16,039 nt of DNA from JBJXFY01 sp046155815 (GTDB taxonomy: Bacteria; Verrucomicrobiota; Verrucomicrobiia; Limisphaerales; CAIMTB01), in the NCBI GenBank assembly GCA_046155815.1, contig JBJXFY010000151.1, positions 1 to 16,039 on the forward strand, read 5' to 3'. Position 1 is the first letter of the stretch. Every line of letters begins with the position of its first letter. Positions 8,081-13,147 of this stretch are shown in pieces. A model generated the notes under the pieces. The model had not been told where the DNA came from. It did no database searches and was given only the letters and a program-made list of their open reading frames with translations. The position numbers and the translations under genes were made by a program.

Positions 8081-9046
8081 TCAGGATTCGTGCCCATTGG
8101 CGTTCATTCGTGGCTGTTCATCCGTTTCCGGCGGCCCGGCGATCAGCAGCACCAGCATCACCGCCAGCGAAAAGGTGAGCGGCACCTCGATCGTCAGGAT
8201 CAGCGGCTTCGCCCAGCCTGCCGGATAGCCGAGGAAGGCGCCCGCCCAGCCCATGCCCGCCAGCCCGACAAGGAGGAAGGCGGCCGGCCCGACGACGAGC
8301 GCCCATCGCAGCCGCCGGCTCGACACGCGCGGCAGCCTTGCCAGGCCCGCGACGAGGACCAGCAGGCCCATCGCCGCCAGCACCGACGCGGCGGGGAACT
8401 CACCGCCCGCCACCTTCGAGCCGTTCCAAAGGATGTAGATGCCGGCCACCACGCCGAATGGCGGCAGCACGCGCGCCACGAATCGCAGCGCCGCGCTGCG
8501 CGCCGCCGGCCGGAAGCCGGGCACGCCGCCCCACGCCCGGTCGCCGGCCAGCGACCACACGCCCGCCAGCGCGAGGAACAGCACGACCACTTCGAGGAAC
8601 GTGTCGAGCGCGCGGTAGGCCATGAGCACGGCCGGGACGGGATTTCCCAGGCCGAGTGACGTCAGCGGCGCGTGGGCCTGCGGCGCGAGCGTCGGCCCCG
8701 GTTCGGGCAGGTGCAGCACCACGGCCGCCAGCACGGCCGTGACCGCCGCGCACAGCACGCCGACAACGATCCGCAGCGCCGGCCCGGGCGGCGCTTCTTC
8801 CGCCGTTTTGCCGCGCAGCCGCGCCCACGCGCCCAGCAGCAGCAGGCCCGAAAGCCCGCCGCCCACCGCGCCCTCGGTCAGCGCCACGTCCGGCGCGGCC
8901 AGCCGCACCCAGGCGAGCATCAGCGCGAGGCCATAGGCCACGAGGCCGGCGATGGCGGCAAACCCGTCGCGCGCCGCCACCGCCCAGCCGCCCAGCCCCA
9001 CGAGCAGCAGCGCCAGCAGCACGTCCACCCACGGCGCGGCGTTCAT
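8081..9046 (-). CDS. mrpB: Fused MrpA C-terminal (MbhD+MbhE-like) and MrpB antiporter subunit
   Basis: A 321-aa membrane protein joining three domains that are usually on two or three polypeptides. Residues 1-80 match MbhD/DUF4040, the C-terminal part of MrpA (APDVALTEGAVGGG, 51-64). Residues 90-167 match the MbhE part (YRALDTFLEVVV, 144-155, keeping the R, D, T and E of the family's FRxxDTxxE). Residues 186-305 match MnhB/MrpB, although its usual GHxxPGGGFxGG motif is weakened to GSKVAGGEFPAA (209-220). The final residues, PRMNANGHES, appear to come from an intergenic repeat that overlaps the stop. I chose the ATG at 9046 because it makes an ATGA overlap with mrpG; an in-frame start at 9124 would add 26 alanine/arginine-rich residues and is unlikely. 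The order and fusion resemble the Mbh hydrogenase Mrp module. Confidence 0.88.
   Translation of the reverse strand: MNAAPWVDVLLALLLVGLGGWAVAARDGFAAIAGLVAYGLALMLAWVRLAAPDVALTEGAVGGGLSGLLLLGAWARLRGKTAEEAPPGPALRIVVGVLCAAVTAVLAAVVLHLPEPGPTLAPQAHAPLTSLGLGNPVPAVLMAYRALDTFLEVVVLFLALAGVWSLAGDRAWGGVPGFRPAARSAALRFVARVLPPFGVVAGIYILWNGSKVAGGEFPAASVLAAMGLLVLVAGLARLPRVSSRRLRWALVVGPAAFLLVGLAGMGWAGAFLGYPAGWAKPLILTIEVPLTFSLAVMLVLLIAGPPETDEQPRMNANGHES
8084..8125 (-). repeat. ACGAATG-type dispersed repeat forming the 3' end of the mrpB fusion
   Basis: On the - strand this stretch reads GGATGAACAGCCACGAATGA followed by ACGCCAATGGGCACGAATCC. It is a chain of ACGAATG-like units resembling the dispersed intergenic repeat ACCACGAATGAACACCAATG that I know from Verrucomicrobiota-like genomes. 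It encodes the last 14 residues of the mrpB fusion and runs into its TGA stop. Confidence 0.55.
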
Positions 9047-9336
9047 GGCCGGGACGCCTCCCGGTGCGCGAGCCGGCCTGCGAGCTGGCTCACCGTGGCC
9101 GCGGCCAGCAGCGCCAGCAGCCACACGGCCATGAGCTTCAGCGCGTCCGTGACCGACGCCACGCGCGGCAGCAGCCCGAGCACGATCAGGCCCAGGCCGA
9201 GGTTGTCCGCCTTCGTCAGCGCGTGCAGGCGAGTGAGCGGGTCGGGAAAGCGCAGCAGGCCGACCGTTCCGGCGAGGTAGAAGAACACCCCCGCCGCGAC
9301 CGCGACGAACGTGAAGGCGTCCAGCACCGTGCTCAT
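9043..9336 (-). CDS. mrpG: Na+/H+ antiporter subunit MrpG
   Basis: Three-helix membrane subunit of 97 aa, the usual MnhG/MrpG size. The family signature FPDPLTRLHALTKADNLGLG is at residues 30-49. It is followed by TM2 (LIVLGLLPRVA) and TM3 (LMAVWLLALLAAATVS), with TM1 at about 8-28 (AFTFVAVAAGVFFYLAGTVG). MrpE, F and G are needed for a complete Mrp complex; MrpG lies next to MrpF at the end of the membrane arm. The ATG at 9336 overlaps the mrpF stop (ATGA), and its own stop overlaps the start of the mrpB fusion in the same way, which fixes both starts and indicates translational coupling. Confidence 0.94.
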   Translation of the reverse strand: MSTVLDAFTFVAVAAGVFFYLAGTVGLLRFPDPLTRLHALTKADNLGLGLIVLGLLPRVASVTDALKLMAVWLLALLAAATVSQLAGRLAHREASRP

Positions 9337-9620
9337 GCGCCGGAACCTCCCGGGGGCGGCCCGTCCCCGTCCGTGGCCGCGCCGCGGAAAAAGGCGACCG
9401 TCGCGAACGGCGTCAGCACCGCCAGCAGCAGCGCCACATCCAGCGCCGCGGGGGTCCGGGTGGCGACCCCGTACAGCAGCAGCCCGCCAAGGCCGCCCGT
9501 CCCGAGGAGCTGCGCTGCCATCATGCGGTCCGTGCGCGCCGGCCCGCGTACGATGCGAACCAGCCCGAGCGCGACCGTGGCCAGCACGCCCGTGGCGGCG
9601 GCGAGGAGGAAGTCGTTCAT
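9333..9620 (-). CDS. mrpF: Na+/H+ antiporter subunit MrpF
   Basis: Three-helix membrane subunit of 95 aa, typical for MnhF/MrpF. The signature RIVRGPARTDRMMAAQLLGT (residues 22-41) matches the family's RxxRGPxxxDR motif. The later DVALLLAVLTPFATVAFFRG (61-80) is the family's last helix. The tail is glycine- and proline-rich. The ATG at 9620 overlaps the mrpE stop as ATGA and its stop overlaps mrpG in the same way, so it belongs to the tightly coupled upstream half of the operon. Confidence 0.94.
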   Translation of the reverse strand: MNDFLLAAATGVLATVALGLVRIVRGPARTDRMMAAQLLGTGGLGGLLLYGVATRTPAALDVALLLAVLTPFATVAFFRGAATDGDGPPPGGSGA

Positions 9621-10162
9621 GTGGGCGGCCGGCCGGGAGCCACGGCGGCGGCGAACACGCCTTCGTCCCGCGCCAGTTGCGCGGCCACCGGCTGTCGCGT
9701 GTCGAGGCTGTGATAAAGCACCGCGCCGTCATCCCCGTCACGGACGGGCACCGTGCCGGGCAGCAGGCTCGACATGGCCACGAAGGCGTCGCGCGCCGGA
9801 CCGGCCGGCAGGCGACAGCGATGCTCCACGAATCCCGGCTGCAGCGGCAGGCGCGGCGAGAAGGCCCGCCGCGCGACATCCACGCCGGCCACGAAGGACT
9901 GCCGGATGAAATGGGCCGCCAGCCGGGTCAGGCCCGCCACGCTGACACGCGCCTCGCCTGGCGGGAGCAGCCGCAGGCTGGCCCACGTCGCCACGGCGGC
10001 GGCCAGCGCGCCGGCGAGGAGGTCCGGGAGTGCCTCGAGGAGCCTCGACTCCCAGCTGGCCGCCGCCGGCAGCCCGACCAGGACGAACCAGAATGCGAGC
10101 AATCCCAGCACCCGTAGGGTCCCGGCGCCGGCGTCGGGGCGGGGGGTGGGGGGCGGTTTCAT
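9617..10162 (-). CDS. mrpE: Na+/H+ antiporter subunit MrpE, first gene of the mrp operon
   Basis: MnhE/MrpE family subunit of 181 aa. Two N-terminal membrane helices (residues about 15-32 and 44-63) precede a cytoplasmic domain with the family pattern GVDVARRAFSPRLPLQPGFVEH, then SLLPGTVPVRDGDD and VLYHSLD; the LxPGT and H-x-L-D elements are diagnostic. It opens the order E-F-G-B-C-D-D. The start is uncertain: the ATG at 10162 gives a normal MrpE N-terminus, whereas the in-frame ATG at 10219 would add 19 polar residues. Neither has a Shine-Dalgarno. Its stop overlaps the mrpF start (ATGA). The alcohol dehydrogenase upstream is on the same strand 114 bp away, so read-through is possible. Confidence 0.9.
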   Translation of the reverse strand: MKPPPTPRPDAGAGTLRVLGLLAFWFVLVGLPAAASWESRLLEALPDLLAGALAAAVATWASLRLLPPGEARVSVAGLTRLAAHFIRQSFVAGVDVARRAFSPRLPLQPGFVEHRCRLPAGPARDAFVAMSSLLPGTVPVRDGDDGAVLYHSLDTRQPVAAQLARDEGVFAAAVAPGRPPT

Positions 10163-10225
10163 GAGACGGATGTTTGGCGCAAGCGGCCGAGACCAGCGTG
10201 GCGACCCGCTCTCCGGCATGTCAAT

Positions 10226-10263
10226 CCGGCGGGCCGCCCCGCGTGGAACGGCCCGTTTGCCGG
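10226..10263 (-). terminator. Possible hairpin after the alcohol dehydrogenase gene
   Basis: CCGGCGGGCCG (10226-10236) can pair with CGGCCC (10249-10254) and GCCGG (10259-10263) across a four-base GTTT bulge, giving 11 base pairs around a 12-base loop. It begins 14 bases past the dehydrogenase stop. The bases after it on the - strand read ATTGACATG and lack a U-run, so it is at best a non-canonical terminator separating adh from mrpE. Confidence 0.3.
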
Positions 10264-10276
10264 GACTCCGGAAGAT

Positions 10277-11506
10277 TCAGCGCCCCGACCCGCGCGGCCG
10301 CAGCGCAGCCCCGTAGAGCGCCGCGAAGTCCGGCGCGGCCACAGGGCGCGGGTTGAAGTTCGCCGTCCACTGCCGCGCCGCCTCGTCGGCCAGCATCGGG
10401 AGGTCCCCGGCCTGCACCCCGCGGTCGCCCAGCGATCGGGCCATGCCGGCGAGGTCCAGCAAGTCATCGAGCCGCGCGACCAAGGCGTCCACCGCTGCGT
10501 CGAGACCCTCGCTCACGCACGCGATCTCCGGCGCGGAGGCGAGCTCGGCGTAGGCCCGCCTCACTTCGGGGTCGGCGGCGTTGAAGCGCACGACGTGCGG
10601 CAGCATGACGCCCACGGCCTCGCCGTGCACCACGTTGAAATGCGCCGTGAGCGGGTTCGCGGCGGAATGCGCCGCGCCGAGCATCGAGTTCTCGATCGCC
10701 GTGCCCGCGAAGGCCGCGCCCAGCAGCATCCGGCCGCGCGCGTCGTGGTCCTGTGGGTCGGCCAGCACCCGCGGCAGCGAAGCCACGAGCAGCTTGAAGG
10801 CCTCGTGCGAGTACATCACCGAGACCGCGTTCCGCTTCGTGGTCACGGCGGTCTCGACGGCGTGCGCGACGGCGTCAATGCCCGTGCAGGCGGTCACGCG
10901 CCGCGGCTGCGACTCGGTGAGGTCGGCGTCAAGGATCGCCACGCGCGCGGCGGCCTTGGGGTCGAGGCAGGCCATTTTCTGGTGCGTGGCCTCGTCCGCG
11001 ATGAGCGCGGCGCTCTGGCATTCGCTGCCGGTGCCGGCGGTGGTGGGGATGGCGATGAGCGGCAGCATCGGCTTCGCCGCCTTGCCCACGCCCCAGTAGT
11101 CCTTCATCCGGCCGCCGTTCGTCAGGAGGAAATTCGTACCCTTCGCCGTGTCCATCGAGCTGCCACCGCCGAGGCCGACGATCAAGTCCGCTGCGTGCGC
11201 CCGCGCCGCGGCGAGGCACGCGTCCACGTCCGCGGTGGTGGGGTTCTCGCGCACGCGGTCGAAGACGGCCACGTCGAGGCCCGCCTTGGCGCAGAGATCC
11301 TGCACGCGGCCGGCGTGCCCGGCGCGGACGAGCCCGGGATCGGTGACGAGCAGCACGCGCCGGCCGCCGAGCTCGCGGGCGAGCTCGCCCACGCGGCCCA
11401 CGGTGCCGCGCCCGAAGATCAGCCGCGTGCGGGGCTGCTTGTCAAAGGCGGCGAGGGTCCAGTCGGCCGGGAGGCGGCCGTTGGCGGCGGAGATCGGGAG
11501 GCCCAT
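10277..11506 (-). CDS. Iron-containing (group III) alcohol dehydrogenase family protein
   Basis: NAD(P)-dependent oxidoreductase of the Fe-ADH superfamily, 409 aa, cytosolic with no signal peptide. The N-terminal Rossmann-like domain carries GLGGGSSMDTAK (111-122), where GGGSS binds the nucleotide diphosphate. PTTAGTGSE (154-162) is the second family mark. The metal site in the helical C-terminal domain is complete: D211 and H215 (GIDAVAHAVE), H280 (GAAHSAANP) and H294 (VVHGEAVGVMLPH). It would interconvert an alcohol and an aldehyde or ketone using Fe2+ (or Zn2+ in some members). The substrate cannot be read from sequence; this superfamily also includes lactaldehyde, 1,3-propanediol and phosphonate-pathway enzymes. 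The ATG at 11506 starts just before the conserved domain. It lies on the same strand as the mrp operon, but no functional link is evident. Confidence 0.92.
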   Translation of the reverse strand: MGLPISAANGRLPADWTLAAFDKQPRTRLIFGRGTVGRVGELARELGGRRVLLVTDPGLVRAGHAGRVQDLCAKAGLDVAVFDRVRENPTTADVDACLAAARAHAADLIVGLGGGSSMDTAKGTNFLLTNGGRMKDYWGVGKAAKPMLPLIAIPTTAGTGSECQSAALIADEATHQKMACLDPKAAARVAILDADLTESQPRRVTACTGIDAVAHAVETAVTTKRNAVSVMYSHEAFKLLVASLPRVLADPQDHDARGRMLLGAAFAGTAIENSMLGAAHSAANPLTAHFNVVHGEAVGVMLPHVVRFNAADPEVRRAYAELASAPEIACVSEGLDAAVDALVARLDDLLDLAGMARSLGDRGVQAGDLPMLADEAARQWTANFNPRPVAAPDFAALYGAALRPRGSGR

Positions 11507-11929
11507 GCGTTCGCGGTTCTGACGGCGGGGGCCGGGCGCGGGTTCAATCCCGCGGGCCGGCGTTGCGCGCCAAGGATGCCGGCAACCGGCCCTTCGGCAA
11601 CTGCCATGGCGGCCTTAGGCGGCGACGCTCCCGTCGCCGGAGAGTGCCCGCTGCTCCCCGGCGCGGGCGGAGGTGCGTGGCGCACGCATCCGGCGTGCGG
11701 CTGGTCCGGGCATCCTGCCCGGACCGCGGCGGGATGCCGCGGCCACCTGCAGCCAGGACGGCTGCGCCACATGGGCCGCCGCGCGGCGCAGGAAACGCGG
11801 CCGCGTGCCGCTGCACAGCGACACGCGGCGGAGCGTCACGATTGCCCTTCGGCGGCGGGGCGTCGGCGCCACGGCACCGCTGAATTTTGATTCCGGCGGG
11901 TGCGTCGCTGGTGAATCCTCGCTCCGCCG
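11507..11929. other. Divergent intergenic region of 423 bp
   Basis: The gap separates the - strand dehydrogenase from the + strand RND adaptor and must hold the promoters of both. I see no gene: the frames that cross it have no recognisable domain and are products of high GC. Most of it is the hairpin cluster described separately. The only AT-rich patch is TGAATTTTGATT (11881-11892), 38-49 bases before the adaptor start; it could be part of a promoter, but no paired -35 and -10 elements are convincing. No Shine-Dalgarno is visible before either start codon. Confidence 0.7.
11537..11829. repeat. Dense cluster of small palindromic hairpins (REP-like element)
   Basis: At least seven separate hairpins occur here. 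They are 11537-11554 (CGCGGG/CCCGCG, loop TTCAAT); 11555-11591 (GGCCGG/CCGGCC extended by TTGC/GCAA); 11620-11639 (GGCGACG/CGTCGCC); 11681-11699 (CGCACGC/GCGTGCG); 11703-11725 (10-bp stem GGTCCGGGCA/TGCCCGGACC with loop TCC); 11724-11742 (CCGCGGC/GCCGCGG); and 11749-11765 (GCAGCC/GGCTGC). An eighth at 11800-11829 pairs GCCGCGTG with CACGCGGC and contains an inner CGCTG/CAGCG. An outer pair, GTGGCGCA (11677-11684) and TGCGCCAC (11763-11770), brackets four of them into a cloverleaf-like structure. The GGGCATCCTGCCC theme is one I associate with dispersed repeats of Verrucomicrobiota and related phyla. Confidence 0.75.
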
Positions 11930-13138
11930 ATGGCCCACCCCCGCCGCCCCGCGATCGCCGCGCTCCTCGCGCTGCTGGCGGGCTGCTCACACGAGGCCGC
12001 CCCGCCCCCGGCGGCCGCGCTGCCGCCCGCCCACCCGCCGGTCGTGACCGCCATCGAGCGCCCGCTCGAACGGGTGATCACCGTGTCCGGCTCGCTCTTC
12101 GCGCAGGAGCAGACGCCGGTCGGCGCGCGGGTGTCGGGCCGCGTGCAGGCCCTGCCCGTGGACCTCGGCGCCGTGGTGCGCGCCGGCGAGGTCATCGCCG
12201 AGATCGAGCCGCGCGACTACGAGCTGCGCGCGCAGCAGTCCCACGCTCTGCTCGGCCAGGCCCGCGCCCGCCTCGGCCTGCCGCTCGAGGGCGATGACGA
12301 CGTGGTGGAACTCGACGAGGCCAGCCTCGTGAAGGAAGCGCGCGCCGTCCTCACGCAGGCTCGCGGCGACCTCGAACGCGTGACCGCGCTGTCCGGGCAG
12401 GGCATCGCCTCGACCTCGGACCTTGAGGCGGCCACCGCCGCGTTCAGCGTCGCCGAGAGCCGGCTGGAAGACGCCCTCGAGGAGGCCCGCACGCGCGCCG
12501 CGTTGCTCCAGCAGCGGCGGGCCGAGTACGAGCTGGCGCGGAAGCAGCTTGCGGACACCCGCATCACCGCACCCTTTCACGGCGTGGTCTCCGAACGCCG
12601 CGCCAACCTCGGCGAGCACCTCGAGGTCGGCGCGCCGATCCTCACGCTGGTGAAGGCCAACCCGCTGCGCCTGCGCGCCGAGGTGCCGGAGCGCGATTCG
12701 GCGCGGGTCGAGGCCGGACAGGCCGTACGCGTCCACCTCACCGGCGACACCAACGTGTACCTCGGCGCCATCCGCCGCCTGAGCCCCGCGCTCAACGCCG
12801 CCAGCCGGATGCTCGTGGTGGAGGCCGACGTGCCGGCCCGCGGCGCGCTGCGGCCCGGCGCGTTCGCGCGCACGGAGATCGTCGTGGACGCCGCGCGTCC
12901 GGGCCTCGTGGTGCCTGCGGACGCGGTCATTTCCTTTGCCGGCGTCGAACGCGTGTTCGTGGTGGAGGATGGCAAGGCGGCCGAACGCCGCATCACCACC
13001 GGCGACCGCGGCCCGGGCTGGATCGAGGTCATGACCGGATTGAAGGCCGGGGAGACCGTGGTGGCCGCGCCGGGCGGCCTGGTCGCCGGCCAGCCGGTGG
13101 TGCCGCAGGGCGCCCCGGCCGCGGCCGCGGGAAGCTGA
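11930..13138 (+). CDS. RND efflux periplasmic adaptor lipoprotein
   Basis: Membrane fusion protein of 402 aa for the RND pump that follows. The N-terminus is a lipoprotein signal: charged MAHPRRP, a hydrophobic stretch, and lipobox L16-A17-G18-C19, so C19 would be lipidated and the protein anchored to the inner membrane. Domains in order are lipoyl first half (VGARVSGRVQALPVDLGAVV, 64-83), helical hairpin (about 95-208), lipoyl second half (TAPFHGVVSERRANLGEHLE, 213-232), beta-barrel (LRAEVPERDSARV, 248-260) and membrane-proximal domain (from about 325). An acidic stretch, LEGDDDVVELDE (119-130), interrupts the start of the hairpin. The ATG at 11930 is fixed by the signal peptide although no Shine-Dalgarno precedes it. 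It ends nine bases before the pump gene. Substrate unknown. Confidence 0.93.
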   Translation: MAHPRRPAIAALLALLAGCSHEAAPPPAAALPPAHPPVVTAIERPLERVITVSGSLFAQEQTPVGARVSGRVQALPVDLGAVVRAGEVIAEIEPRDYELRAQQSHALLGQARARLGLPLEGDDDVVELDEASLVKEARAVLTQARGDLERVTALSGQGIASTSDLEAATAAFSVAESRLEDALEEARTRAALLQQRRAEYELARKQLADTRITAPFHGVVSERRANLGEHLEVGAPILTLVKANPLRLRAEVPERDSARVEAGQAVRVHLTGDTNVYLGAIRRLSPALNAASRMLVVEADVPARGALRPGAFARTEIVVDAARPGLVVPADAVISFAGVERVFVVEDGKAAERRITTGDRGPGWIEVMTGLKAGETVVAAPGGLVAGQPVVPQGAPAAAAGS

Positions 13139-13147
13139 GCCCCGGCG

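Noticed and set aside
10163..10219. Upstream start for mrpE at 10219, adding 19 residues.
   Set aside because: The extra residues are polar and not typical of MrpE, and no Shine-Dalgarno supports it. I kept the start at 10162, without certainty.
10196..10224. A perfect TTGACA on the - strand (10219-10224) upstream of mrpE, as a -35 element.
   Set aside because: Seventeen bases downstream the sequence is CCACGC, nothing like TATAAT, and a single hexamer match is weak evidence. It could still be a promoter of another sigma class.
10277..11506. Assigning the Fe-dependent dehydrogenase to phosphonate, propanediol or lactaldehyde metabolism.
   Set aside because: No pathway neighbour is present and superfamily motifs do not settle the substrate, so only the superfamily is named.
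11537..11554. CGCGGGTTCAATCCCGCG looks like a tRNA T-arm.
   Set aside because: The loop has six bases rather than seven, and no acceptor, D or anticodon arm lies at the right distance; the upstream bases are the dehydrogenase start. It is one hairpin of the repeat cluster.
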